Of a stretch of DNA of 64,000 bases, positions 22,761 through 34,690 are shown piece after piece. Made by a program: the position numbers and the translations under genes. Positions within the stretch are counted from its first letter, which is position 1, and each line of letters begins with the position of its first letter. The DNA is from Pollenia angustigena (Eukaryota > Arthropoda > Insecta > Diptera > Polleniidae), in NCBI GenBank assembly GCA_930367215.1, contig OV884060.1, positions 204,479,253-204,543,252 on the forward strand. Direction: 5' to 3'. The notes below the pieces were generated by a model. The model worked only from the letters and a program-made list of their open reading frames with translations, made no database searches and was not told where the DNA came from.

Positions 22761-23611
22761 GAGGAGGTCCATAACAAAACGCAATAATTAAATTTTTCAA
22801 GTTTTTTGATTTTTTGATTGAATCCCATTCTATACATTGAAATCTATATTACCTTCATTATAAAGCATTCCAAAACTCAATAACCACACTGCAGATCAAT
22901 ATCAAATATACTGGCCCAGAGCAAAAGGCAATAATTACACATCTTTGCAATAAATCTTTACAAGAAATTTTAAAAAAGTCAACTTGATAAATAAATTATG
23001 CTCTGGTGGTAACTCTTAGATAACTGTAAAACGTAAGGAATTTTTGTTTAGTTAGTGCTGGTTCACACAGGTTAAGTTTACTTGAACAGTTTTATTTAAA
23101 TTTTCTTTTGAACTTGCGTTCACGTTCATGCACAAAATTAATTTTTGTTTTCTTTTCCTTCAACTTTGTAGCTTTTTATTATATTACGGATGAAAAAAGA
23201 AAAGAAAAATAAAAAACTGACTGGTACGGTCAAGTATGTACCCCTTTCCATTCTCTTTCCCCCTCTGTCCTAAAAGCTCGAGACTTGAAGAGTCAAACTT
23301 GACCTGTGTGAACCAGCACTTAATACCTTTTGCCTTTGTTAAGTTGATTGTGAATAATATTTTCATACAGTTCAAAGCAAAATGAAATAAATACTATGGA
23401 TTCGAACCAAAACGCAATAATTTCAAATTTGTTATCTAAAAGGAACTGTCAGATAAAATAATTAATTTGTGATTACTATTATTTTTTGTAGACAATAATA
23501 ACTCAATAATGGTTTTAAAAAAATTTATGTGCTACTTACTTAAATTACATTTTGTCGTTTATCCAAAAAAATGTTATGGTGTAATTATTGCGTTTTGTTA
23601 TGGACCTCCTC
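22761..23611. mobile_element. TIR element GAGGAGGTCCATAAC
   Basis: 851 bp with near-perfect inverted termini beginning GAGGAGGTCCATAACAAAAC and continuing GCAATAATTA, flanked by AATT on both sides. No transposase motif is visible. It contains a nested Harbinger-type MITE at 23055-23319. Confidence 0.8.
23055..23319. mobile_element. Harbinger-type MITE nested in the preceding element
   Basis: 265 bp with ends GTGCTGGTTCACACAGGT, flanked by TTA at 23052-23054 and 23320-23322. Its ends resemble those of the 104 bp MITE at 10358-10461. Confidence 0.85.
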
Positions 23612-23782
23612 AATTCTAGTTGTAAGTGTGTTAAGAAAAAACTTAATACAAACAAAAACGAATCGCAAAATTGCTTTCACAAGAATATAAAAATAAAGCA
23701 ACTTACCAGTTCAATTTTTTAATGCCGTGCACTTGCATATTTATTATCAAAGTAATTTTTGGGAAAACAAAATTTTTAATTA

Positions 23783-24742
23783 CAGTAGACGCTCGGTTAT
23801 ATGAATACCCAGTTACATGAATATCCAGAATAGTGAACAACAAAATTTTTACACATGAGGTTCTAAAGAGTGAACACAACATTCCTCTATTATGTGAACA
23901 ACTTGCAACCGTTGATTTTTTTGTAACTATTTGTTGTAAAGTGTGTGTTTTTTTAGAGTATCACAACTTTGAGTTGGCATCACTGCTTTATTTGAGCACC
24001 CATTTAACAGCTGATAGATGCATTTTGTTTAGTTTGCTTTGAAATTTATGACTTTATATGAATCGAGCAACGCGCAAATTGTTGAAATTTTTAATCAAAA
24101 TAATTCGTCAAATGGGCGAAATTTTATTTTCCGATTAAGCCCATTTCTTGTTGCATGGGTACGTACGTAAATAAGCAGAATTGTCGCATTTGGAGTGAGT
24201 AGAATCCACAAGCTTTTGTCTAAAAACCATTACATCCACAAAAATGACTGCTTCGTGCGCCTTATGGGCTGGCGAAGTTGTTGGCCCATATGTCTTCAAA
24301 AACGATGATGGTCAGAATGCAAAAAGTTGTTGAAAATTGGCGCCTTCTACACGCCAGCCGTGGCGGCCACATGGCAGAAATCATATTTAAATTTCATAAA
24401 ATTTTCTTTCCAATAAAGCATGTTTCATTGATATTAAAAATATATTTCCTTATTTTATTATGATTAAAACTTGTGTCACTCTATAAAAACACCCTTTATA
24501 ATAAATGTGTTCTTCCCCGAAATAAGCTTGTAAATGTGTTTATACGAATGCAAAGGATAATATATCTGATAATGGTATTTGGCATTGCGAAAATGCAGGG
24601 ACAAGGCATTAATATAGGTTATGTGTGTACACATATTAAAAATGATTTGAAATATTTATTTTATATTGTCTCGATTATGCGAACTTTTCCATTTAGTGAA
24701 CAGGCCCTGTCCGAATAAGTTCATATAAGCGAGCGTCTACTG
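23783..24742 (+). mobile_element. Tc1/mariner-superfamily element, internally deleted
   Basis: 960 bp with perfect inverted ends CAGTAGACGCTCG followed by GTTATATGAA and its near match, flanked by TA at 23781-23782 and 24743-24744. The termini resemble those of pogo/Tigger elements. The internal transposase remnant (24062-24400) reads as mariner-type, so either a mariner fragment was captured or the element carries these ends itself. Confidence 0.8.
24062..24400 (+). pseudogene. Mariner-like transposase remnant with two internal deletions
   Basis: Blocks in order are AQIVEIFNQNNSS (N-terminal helix-turn-helix), FSD-stop-AHFLLHGYVNKQN with CRIWSE (start of the catalytic domain), ALWAGEVVGPYVFKNDDGQN, and then directly VVENW with ASRGGHMAEIIFK (the C-terminus). 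Comparison with the usual block order shows two large deletions, one after the N-terminus and one covering the second and third catalytic residues. The first catalytic aspartate (FSD) is kept, but a stop follows it. It cannot encode an active enzyme. Confidence 0.75.
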
Positions 24743-24744
24743 TA

Positions 24745-27237
24745 ATACGATTTTGTCTATCGTACTTAATTCCCAATTTTTATTCTTGATATCGTTGCAA
24801 ATAAGACTTTTTGCAATTCTCGTTGTTCTTTCTTAAATATTAGTAGCCCTAATAATTCATATATACGTACATGTTATGCAGGTATAAAGAAATATTTTTG
24901 CAGTTACTGTCAAGTGGTCGAAATTCGGCCACTGGACGAACCTAGTGCATTGAATACTTTTGTTCATCTAAAAACATTTTAACTAGGCTCTTTTTATACA
25001 ACTTCGTAAAAAGAGCAACAGAAGCAACATAAATATAATGATGGCAAATATGTCACGTGCGACAGGTCACAGCGACAGTGATTAAAACTAACTTTAAAAA
25101 AGTATATATAAATTTTTTTGGTACAATCAAAACCATTTTTAAGAGACATTCGTGCATAAAATTCTTAATTAGTTGCATTCAAATATTGCCTCAGGTTTCA
25201 CTGAAATCGACGTTTGAATTGTTAGCCGCAAAAACCACTTCTGTAGTTGTCACGTGCGAATGTCTTGGTTTTTTGCAATTGTCTTGAAAACAAAAAAGTT
25301 TATCAAAATGAACAATAGCACTTATTATAGGGCTAAATACAACTTATAGCTCTAAGTAAATCTATTATCAGAATAAAAATACGTTTTATTTTATCTTTAT
25401 TCACTTTAAATGTTTACGACAGTTCGTACGACGTTCGACATCATGGAAATGCCCATATTTTATTAAATTATTATCTAGGCAATTCACAAAGTGTTCTATT
25501 GTGTCATATTAGTTGTATTTGCTATAATATTGTGATTTGTTCTAAGCATTACCAACAGTTTGTTTTTCATACAAGATCGTAGTTACGTCATTTTGCATTA
25601 AAAAACAGATGCACTTGCAGTTACGTCCGTTTGAGTTTCTTTAATAAAGTCGCCATTTTTGATTGCAGGTGTCTAAAATTTTGCGTGAACATGTAGCTTA
25701 TTAAAACGAACCATAATCAATCAAAAACATATACTTTTTGACATATACTGTTGATTAGACTTAAAATTTAAGTTTATTTGATGTTATAAAAAAAGGATAT
25801 ATGAATATCGTTTTAAAATGCTAAAAAAATAAAAAAATAATATTTCAAATCTTTTTCAGTTTTTTTTTTTAACAATTTTATTGTACATATATTTATGGGA
25901 AATTCCATGCCAAATCAGCTGGTTTAAAAATTTTGTGATATTTTTTAGTGCACTTCAAAAGAAAAACTCGTGTGTTAACATACACCCGGACAGATGGACA
26001 TTGGTAAATCAACTTTGCTACTCAAAACGACCTAATATATATACTTTATAGGGTCTAAGATTAATATTGCAGAAATTTCAAACGGAATGGCAAACTTAAG
26101 CATACCTTTTCCACCTGTGGCCAAGGTTGTAAAAAAGGATATAAGACAAACATTTGTATATTTGCTGTTAGAAAAATATTTCTTTAGGCATTAAAAACTT
26201 CTCAAAAAACTACAAATTGTAAACACAAAATTTAAAAAAAAAAAATATAAAATATTTTCTTTATTGTAAAAAAAGTTTGCTTTTTTTATTACAGCAAAAA
26301 CTGAGTAATTCAAACTTCTGCATAAATTTGCCGGCTCAAGAGTTTTGTCATTTCTTCAAACATTCTCCGTTGGCGAAAATTTCTAACGAAACCATAAATA
26401 AATTTTCTCTATGATCATGCCGTTCGTTTACTTAAGAATTTTAGCATACCAAAAACAGAATTAACCCCTTCATGCGAATTAAAAATGTTCAGAGTTTTTT
26501 TTCATAAAATTTACATACGGCAGCATCAGCAGCGATTTGTTAATGGTTGTAATTTAACCAAAACAAAAAAAAATTGAAAATTGGTAAAGAAAAAAAAAAA
26601 CACAACAAGAGAAATTATAAATACACAAAAGATCTGTGCTTCTTTTAGGATTTTGGTTAGGGAAGAAATTTGTTCATAAAAAGAAAATACTAAAAGATAA
26701 AAACATGTTAAAGCCGACAAAATTCCAGCAATCATTAATTTCTAATGTACGCGCCCAATTGACCTTCTAATTTTACAAGACTTTTTATTGCACATTGGGA
26801 AAAGATGCGCACACAAACCAACAAACAGACACACTAACGATTGTAGTAGAATTGTATGCCTGCTTTTTATGTCTGCTGTACAGGCCCAAAAATATCACAC
26901 TGCCACAGTTTTAGTATTTCTTGCTTTTGACGCATCTCTAATAAATGCCCACGAAAATATTCACACTTACTTGTCAAAATGACGATATTCGGCTGAAGAA
27001 TTAAAAAAAAAAAATTTATCTTAAAGAGAGTTTGTGATAAGTCTTATGAGAAGTTTACATTAATGGCAGGCCTCAGAGATGGAGAATTTAGACTTCAGAA
27101 TCGTATCAAATTCCTATTAAAAGAGTACTATTTCGTAAGCAAAAGTTTTTTAATGTATATTTCTTCAATTATTTTATTATTTTACCTTATTTCGCTTGAT
27201 TCCTATTTCGCTTAAAAATCACAGCGATTTGACCGGG
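24745..27237. other. No gene seen; satellite outliers and small motifs
   Basis: AT-rich. TGTCACGTGCGA occurs at about 25055 and 25246 and also at 21688. GTTACGTCC-type phrases occur near 25617 and 21158. The satellite units at 25795 and 26133 lie here. No coding potential was recognised. Confidence 0.45.
25795..26270 (+). repeat. Two outlying units of the GGATATATGA satellite
   Basis: AAAAAAAGGATATATGAATA near 25791 and AAAAAGGATATAAGACAAAC near 26133, the second followed by TTCTTTAGGCAT and ACTACAAATTGTAA as in the array at 18430-19400. Confidence 0.55.
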
Positions 27238-28271
27238 GGCCAGATCCTGGCAGTCGTGATCGAGTAGTTTCTCGATTCGAAAGCAATTTGATATCTAATT
27301 ATTATATACTGAACGAATCGGAATTAGTTTTTCAGTGTTGTAAAGCAGCGGTCATCACAAAGAGAGACAGTTAAAAATGTGTATGTAGTGGTGAGTGCAA
27401 AGAGAGGAAAATAAATTTACTCGTTTGAGACATTTACTATTGGGGGATTCACAAGGTGTCATAAAGTTTTAAAATAATAACATGAAAAATACGACAGTTG
27501 TGAACAACCCCTCATAATTTAGTGTGCTATTTTGAATTTAAATCGGCTTATTGAAAACAAATATAAAAAAAAAAGAAATATTTACCTAAAATCAAAATAT
27601 TTTTTAATTGTAATCCATGAATTAATAAATTAAATTAGATCTTTTCTGACTATTTTCCATTTTTCAGACGCAAACCACAAACAATTTTTTTTTGTTTGCT
27701 TACCAAACATCGAGTCCTGAGCCGATCTAATTTGACACTGCAAGTGTTTTGTTGCAAAAATTGCTAGCCGCAGGTTAAATTCGGATTTTAACCGGATAAA
27801 ACTATAACATAAACGGCGACGGCTACAAAATTATAGCCGCTCTTTCGCAGGTCTTTTCTGATTAATTACGACAGCACAATAAACATAGCAAGCAAAGTTT
27901 TATTAATTTAAGACACTTTTTGTTAACAAAGCAACAACAATATTTTTAAACCATTGTAAAATGTAAGAACATTATGACAATACAACAAGATAGCACACCT
28001 TGTGAATACCCCAAATGTGTTTTGTTCTTGGTTTTTAAAATTATGGCTTCTTACAATTGTTTCGTTAACCTTCGTGTTGTGTGTGTGAAATTCACGAAAA
28101 GTGCTTGGCCCCCGTGGGCATAGCGTGATGATCGCTGTTGTAAAGCATTAATTTAAGTTTCACAATCCTGAAAAAAATAATTTCGATTCATTCAGCATCG
28201 ACCGAAAGAATTAGAAATAAAATTGCTTTCAAATCGAGAAAGAACTCGATCACGACTGCCAGATTCAGGCC
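27238..28271. mobile_element. TIR element CTGGCAGTCGTGATCGAG
   Basis: About 1.03 kb with inverted ends of around 60 bp containing CTGGCAGTCGTGATCGAG, TTTCTCGATT and GAAAGCAATTT. A solitary related end lies at 12733. The interior holds another terminal-repeat element (27440-28014). No coding sequence. The target duplication is unclear. Confidence 0.7.
27440..28014. mobile_element. Nested TIR element TTGGGGNATTCACAAGGTGT
   Basis: Inverted ends TTGGGGGATTCACAAGGTGT and TTGGGGTATTCACAAGGTGT bound about 575 bp inside the preceding element. No convincing target duplication and no coding sequence were found. Confidence 0.6.
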
Positions 28272-29365
28272 ACTAAGCTTTGAAATATATCCCAAAGCTG
28301 CTCTGTAGTACCTGTCTTAAAAAGACAAGCCAATTATTTCGTTTATTGTAATAGTATTTAACTTTCTGCTGCAGTAAGTTAGCAATATATAACAGCTTTA
28401 GCTCAACTTCGGCCTAATTAATAATGTTCCGTTAAATATTTCCCTCCCGAAATTGTATAAGATATTAAATTAAGTTAGTACTGGCTGGAAAAGTATTAAA
28501 TTGGTTTTCGTTTTAAATGGGCAATCAATCCTTTTAAAAAAGTGTGTTATTAGAAATAGATACTCTTTACGCCACAGAGGTACTCCCTAAAGGAGCCAAA
28601 TAAACGATACAAGAAATTTTACAACAAAAAAATGTTTAAGTGAATATTAAAAATTTTAAATATTCAGATATAAAATTTCCAAACCTTTTTAATATGTTTG
28701 TGTAGTTTATTTTGCCCTTTATTTTCTATCTTTAAAAATACTAAAAAATTTAACTAGTATAGTACAAAATTGTCCATCCCTGACAGGCATACAAAGAGAG
28801 ACAGAGAGTTTAGTTTTTCTTTGTTACTGTTAAACCGCGAATACATATTATTGTGTGGACTTTTTTTCCCGAAAACATGTTTGTTTGTAAATTGTGCTGT
28901 ATGGTTTTATATTTGAGTTTTCGTGTTACCAAGAATTGTAAAATACTTTATGACCGCTTTTAATTGTATTATCGCCTTAAGCTAAAACTTTTCGACCTGA
29001 TGTGTTTATGATCCTTCATAAAATACTAAACGTTTTTTGTTTTAGGATTTTCGTTGTTGTTGTTGTTTGTTTTATTTTGAACAAAAATTTTCAATTTTTA
29101 CAGATGCATGTGACATACAAATGAATAAATTTAATCATTGAGGTTTTTATTGATGGAATTATAAAGATCACCTCGACTTTTCAATTATTTTATATTTTCG
29201 ATTCTTAAAATGTACAAAATCTTTCGCTCAAGAAATCCCTTATTTAATGGCCTAAGAATATCAAAAGGGAGTTTCATAAACTTTATGCAAAAAAAAAACA
29301 AAAACTTTTAAATGTCATAATTGTAACGGTCCCTGTTCAAAATCTTAAATAAAAACGATTCAAGA
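28272..29365. other. No gene seen
   Basis: AT-rich, without recognisable genes or repeats. Confidence 0.5.
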
Positions 29366-29612
29366 TACATGCAACGCTTTTATGCTGCATTACCACAAGT
29401 AAAAATTAAGCTGATTTGTTCGAACGCTGCTTGTAACGTTAGCAAAAGTAGAAAGTAAACCTACTTTTGGCATTCAACGCCTCAAGGCATCCTACGCTTT
29501 TATGCACGTAACTTGCTACGTAAAACAGCACAGATTCTTCTTTTTTTAACAACTGCGTCCACGCGAAAAAGCGTGGAATGCATGGATTGGTCCTCCAGCC
29601 TTATAGCCTAAG
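29366..29612 (-). repeat. Dispersed repeat, second copy of 1658-1906
   Basis: Reverse-complement match to 1658-1906 over its whole length with scattered differences and a short insertion in the GCATTCAACGCC region. Confidence 0.7.
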
Positions 29613-29929
29613 TCTGTTTTCTTTATTTTTCGGGAGAGCAATTGAAAGTTTTAAATTTTCACTGAAAATCGAAAGACGGTTTTGAGTGTTAATTGCGATT
29701 CTAGAAAAGATACAAACATGAAAAATTATACTGGTTTACAGCCAAAAAATACCAAGAACGCCACATGCCCACATAAGTTAATTGGGACCTCCTGCACACG
29801 AAAAACACTGTATTTTTTTCCTAAGTACCGTTTTTTAGATAACGGTACTTTTGTGTTTTTCGGTGTATGGTCCCACTCAAACCCTTGTGGAGCCTAACCG
29901 AAAAGTCCGATCAAAACAAGTAATAAATT

Positions 29930-30569
29930 CAGTGGTCACAAATTAAACCGGCCTAACTCAAGTTAGGACAAAATTGAATTTGTACCAACGAGTTCAGCGT
30001 GTCTAAATCTATTTGCCATCAATAACACTGCTTTGTTGGCACATTGTTGGAAAGGTAATTGAATGCCTTTTCCGTCGATATGCTGAAAATTTCTATCTGA
30101 TAAGAAATGGCTGAGTTATGGCACCTCAAAGTTCAACATTTGCCTATTTTTTTACGTTTTTTTCAAAATTTTTCATTTTTATTTCGTTTTTTTTTTCTAC
30201 GTTATATTAAATATCTGGAATGTTTTATTTTTTAACCAAATAGTATATTTAATTACCAACATTTCGTAATTTGAAAAAAATCGGATGAAAAATAAAGTTT
30301 TTATTAAGGATTTTGTGGAACGACAATATTTTCATCTCATATAAAATTCCGTTTTTTTTAAATACGTTAAAACTGATGGATAACTCAGCCATTTCTTATC
30401 AGATAGAAATGTTCAGCATATCGACGGAAAAGGCATTCAATTACCTTTCCAACAATGTGCCAACAAAGCAGTGTTATTGATGGCAAATAGATTTAGACAC
30501 GCTGAACTCGTTGGTACAAATTCAATTTTGTCCTAACTTGAGTTAGGCCGCTTTAATTTGTGACCACTG
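29930..30569. mobile_element. Hairpin element with 200 bp inverted arms
   Basis: Arms 29930-30127 and 30368-30569 are near-perfect inverted copies (starting CAGTGGTCACAAATT), separated by a 240 bp AT-rich centre. It is flanked by AATT on both sides. The arms hold few mismatches, so as RNA the element would form a long double-stranded stem. The CAGTG start resembles Tc1/mariner or hAT ends. No coding sequence. Confidence 0.8.
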
Positions 30570-32483
30570 AATTTATCACAAAAATGTTTCCCATTAAACA
30601 TTTTCGTTTGTCAATAATTGGTTTCTTTTATCATTTTCCATTATAAATTTTTTTCAAAATAACTTCAATTTTATATTAAAATTTAACTTGATTAATGCAA
30701 AATTGAAATTAAAATAAATAAAAACATGACTTAGTAATTTCTTTCTATACCCCGTTGACTTGATTAGTATTTAATCCGGTAGACTTCGTTCTGCACTTTT
30801 CATTTTCCTACTAAACATTTTATTTACAAAACTTTTGCTGCTTCTGCACTTCATTGCAGCCTTAACACATACCCTTTTCTGATTTTCGAAAAATAAAAAT
30901 CTCTCTGATTCCTTAATAGTTCTAATTAATTCTGAGAAAGTGTTAATACCCTAAAACTCATAATTGACACAGATTTCTAAGCCCCTTAAACATGAAAACT
31001 ATCATACTCCTTCCTCGTATTTCTATCAATTGCGAATTTTCTTTAGCACAAAATATTTAGCACATACGCCAGACAATAAGGTCAGCAAAATATATAGGGA
31101 AAAGGATTAAAATCTAAAAGGATTAAAGCACTGCTCGCTTGGCAGCCGACCTGACACCACATAAAATACCAAAAATCCTTTAACAGACAAAAGCGAGCAA
31201 ATTATAGACACAGCTACAAGTAGCCGAACAATATTAAGAATCTTATCATCCCTTTATGACTGACAAATGTCAGCCAGCATCCGTGGCAAATAGAACAAAC
31301 AAAAGAAAGAGTTTGCAAAAAATCAAAAAAAAAAAGAAAAGGAATGACTAAAATTTACACCCATTAACCAACCCTTTTTAGTGTTAAGAAACATAAGACA
31401 ATGGAATGGATAAATATGCAAATGTTTGCCATAATTTGCAATATAATGAGATTGAGATTTATAAGAGATCAGTAAAGTAAAAGGATCAAACTTTAAAACA
31501 CACTTAAAAGAAAGGAAAAATAAAGATCAGAGTAGGAGTGTTCAATGACCTGTTTATGTACATTCTACAAACATACATACAACTTCTAAACATTTAGCGA
31601 AGAGCGTAATTAATTGTTTGAGCCTTTCGTTGACATGACTTTTAAATCTCAAACAAAACGAAAGGCTTAAATTAAATTCTCTCTTAAGCTTCCTGCTTTG
31701 CTCATTTAAAAGAAACCAGCGAGTGTAAAGAGGTTTGTCTTGTTTTAGGGATAATAACGGGTTAATTTTTTTTTCTAACTATTAAGCTGCATATGTTAAC
31801 AAGATTATCCACGATTAACAGAGATAAACTCCATGCTAGATTCTGTTAAGACTGTATATTAGTCAAAAAGTCAACTCTTAATTCTCTCCATCTCCCATTA
31901 AAACGCTTAATTGACTTAAAGTTAATTTTAACAAAATTTGCCGATTGTTTGTTTGTTTATTTGTTTTGAGAATTCAGACGATTATACCGACCTTTTCCAT
32001 AGCAATCTAATTTAAAGCCCTTGGACTACACTGAAAAACCCTTCATCCTCATCTGATAAGCGTTAAAAAAATAAATTCGTTTAAATCTTTGAAAATTAAG
32101 AATTAAAAAGGAAGAATTTTGTTGAAATATTTCAGCGGTGTATACTAATGTAAATAAGTGAATAAAAAAGAGGGAGTTTTCTAAGGGATTGTATTTAAAT
32201 GTTTATAAATTTGCTAGATTAAATATTTTAAAAATTACTAACAAAACAGGTACTTTACATGTGTGAGAGTCCTGTTAAATTTAAGGGTGGAGGCCTAACT
32301 AATTTGTAGTCAAAAAGTCAAAAAATATAATGGGATAGATTTTGTTACTGTATAAAGATAATCTTGGATCGTTTAGGGAAAAATATCTAATTTTTAATTT
32401 ACCAACTTTTAGGCATTTGGCACTATTAAAAATTGAAGACTGGTTCAATTTTTGTATTAAGATAAGTAAGAGTGCTATATTCA
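30570..32483. other. No gene seen
   Basis: AT-rich with no recognisable motif. A short inverted pair GAGCCTTTCGTT and AACGAAAGGCTT occurs at about 31620-31670. Confidence 0.5.
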
Positions 32484-32574
32484 GGGCCCAAATTACGACA
32501 TTCGATATCGATCGAAATTCCCATTCAAATTGTATTGTAATTTCGATCGATATCGAATGCCGTAATTAGACCCC
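32484..32574. repeat. 91 bp palindromic microelement
   Basis: Arms ATTACGACATTCGATATCGA and, inverted, ATTACGGCATTCGATATCGA continue into TCGAAATT, with a loop of under 25 bp. Confidence 0.8.
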
Positions 32575-32790
32575 AGATATGGCCACATGAATAGGATCCC
32601 CCTTTGAACTTTGTATAACTGAAATTCTCTCCGTTATTTGCAAGCAATTATCGGTGGTTTGTTTTGTGTTTTGAATGTGTCCATGTTTACTTGCTCTGAG
32701 ATCAAATTTGGGTTCTGGAGAAGTCCCGTTTCCCCAAATACTTATATGAGGTTACAATTTAAATTCTGTCTTCACCTTATGACCAGCTTT

Positions 32791-33037
32791 GATAGTTTCT
32801 GAGAGACAGAATAAGAATAAGAATTTTATCAAACTACATATCTCCAAAATTTCGTCCTGTACTTTGCGCACAAGGTTACATGGCCAACCAGCCAGCCGGA
32901 TGGACGGACATCCTTAAATCGACTTAGAAAGTGATTCTGAGTCGATCGGTGTACTTTAAAGTGGGTCCAAATTTTAAGGTGTTACACACATCAGCACAAA
33001 TGCATAATACCCTCTCCACTATTGTCGTGTGGGTATA
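32791..33037 (-). mobile_element. Truncated copy of the repeat at 50173-50872
   Basis: Matches about 50540-50872, including GATAGTTTCTGAGAG, CTGTACTTTGCGCACAAGG, GCCAGCCGGA, GAGTCGATCGGT and the terminal ATACCCTCTCCACTATTG followed by GGGTATA. The other half is missing. Confidence 0.75.
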
Positions 33038-33086
33038 AAAATTGTTTTAATGCAAATTGAGTTATTTTAATGAAATTTTTTTTGAA

Positions 33087-33500
33087 ATGGGTCAAGGAAA
33101 AACCATTGCAGAAGGTAAAAAATAAAAGTTTATTAGGAATCTGGATAATCGATGGATAAACGAAATTGCTGAACGAATCAAAAGAGGGCGAAATGTGGTA
33201 TCTAATTTTTTACAAAATGAATCAAACAACGGAAAAAATATGAAAGGCGGTTCTAACAGTATACTTTCGGCAATTGATAAACGTGCTATTCCCAGAGCAG
33301 CATCAAATTCTCACGACTCGTGTGCACAAATGAAAGCTAAAACTGGTGTTTCGGCAAGCGTAAGAACGGTGAAACGTGTAATTTCGAAGGCTGAACGCTC
33401 TAAAGTGATTACATATTAAGAAAAAAAACATCCCTTAACGATGTTCAAAAAAATATGCGCTTTGGTTTTTGTCAAACTCACATGACGTGGAATAATAAAT
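33087..33500 (+). pseudogene. Tc3-like transposase N-terminal fragment
   Basis: A stop-interrupted reading begins MGQGKTIAEGKK and continues WINEIAERIKRGRNVVSNFL, GGSNSILSAIDKRAIPRAAS, VSASVRTVKRVISKAE and, after a stop, LNDVQKNMRFGFCQTHMTWN. This order fits the bipartite DNA-binding region of Tc3-type Tc1/mariner transposases (two helix-turn-helix units, then the link to the catalytic domain). The catalytic part is missing beyond about 33500. The longest uninterrupted piece is 74 codons (33195-33419). Confidence 0.7.
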
Positions 33501-33637
33501 AAAGTTTTTTAAGATGAAAAAAAAAAATAATTTAGTTGGCTTCAACTATTATTTTCACTATCTCCGAATAGAGAAGAATCAATTGGATCGTTTTCATAGC
33601 AGAGTGGGAGGGGTTAGGATGTGGGGAGCCATATCCT

Positions 33638-33997
33638 CCCTGCAAATAATATTGGACTACCTGATCCATTTTTATCAAATGGACTACTCCCCGGACTGGT
33701 CCAATATAATGCTAGCATGGATCATGTCATTGCTAAAAAGTGTTTGTAGTGAGACGACATGTCTTCGTTTTTTAACGACATGATTTCGTTTTTAAACGAC
33801 TTCAAAACTAATCCTCTTGAGTATACCATGGAGTAGTTTTAAGACTACTCCTTTGTAATCCAAAGCTGGGTTATATGGTCCTGCCCTAGGACATCATTAT
33901 GTTAAAAATACCATGTTTTTCCATACGTTTGGGCTACTTTTGGACTTGTCCTAGTCCCTTGTGGGCTACATTTTACACGCGTGTTTGGGCTATTATG
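33638..33997 (+). mobile_element. CCCTGCAAATAAT MITE, copy 2
   Basis: Homologous to 21712-22085 (inverted) and 45864-49543. The left end CCCTGCAAATAATATTGGAC is intact; the right end fades after GTGTTTGGGCTATTATGG, so the last 20 or so bases are lost. Confidence 0.8.
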
Positions 33998-34129
33998 GAA
34001 GCTGTACCCTTTTAAAAAATTGTGTTAGGTTATCATATTCAAGTAGCAGGCAGTGTATACCCTTCAACATGGTGCGAAATCAACAGAAAGTTCTATAAAA
34101 ATTAATCTTAAGATATAAATAAATCTATT

Positions 34130-34410
34130 CTGTGCCACGCTCACTCATCCAATCCTCCCCACATTTTGTCGGATGTTGTCTATTGATAATCAAGATGCCA
34201 AATTTGAAAACTTTGCCTCTTGCCGATCTCCAGATATACAAATCTTTACGTCATTTTACGGGAGATGCCACGCCCACTTCTCCGATACCGCCCACATTTT
34301 ATTGGATGTTGTGTATTGATAACAAAGATCCTTGTACATAGTTAGGAAACTTTGGCTCTTGCCTTTCTCCAGATATACAGAAATCTATAATGTTTCTGTA
34401 CGGGAGGTGC
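34130..34410 (+). repeat. About 130 bp tandem repeat, two copies plus a partial third
   Basis: CCCACATTTTNTNGGATGTTG, CTCCAGATATACA and GGGAGATGCC or GGGAGGTGCC recur in order from 34134 and from 34263. Confidence 0.65.
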
Positions 34411-34479
34411 CTCAAACAAAGAAATCCCTGTAGTAAAACTATATTGCTCAAAATCTTTCTAATACAGATGATGATATGA

Positions 34480-34690
34480 TGTTCCGCTATTCTCCAGCTG
34501 GGGAGCAAACGGTCTCGACCTCTTTTCAAAATTATTCCTCCACAAAGACACACAAATACACTGTCTTGGTGAAACCAAATGTTTTCGTTATCAGAGGCTT
34601 CAATATCAGGCAGCAAAGAATCCGTTATCATAGTGGGGCAGTGCTCGCCGTTGACGGTGTTTGTTCTGTCACGGTGAAGACTCACACTCT
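34480..34690 (-). pseudogene. Mariner-like transposase fragment
   Basis: On the minus strand the frame ending in this region reads TVNGEHCPTMITDSLLPDIE then NENIWFHQD. It aligns in order with the VNGxRYRxMITDFLxPE and IWFQQDGATCH blocks of the mariner-type catalytic domain also seen at 8925-9232. The motif after the aspartate is lost and what follows is unalignable. The frame remains open to 34299 but without family signal. Confidence 0.6.

Noticed and set aside
29682..29897. 71-codon frame before the hairpin element
   Set aside because: No family resemblance and no supporting splice or start context.
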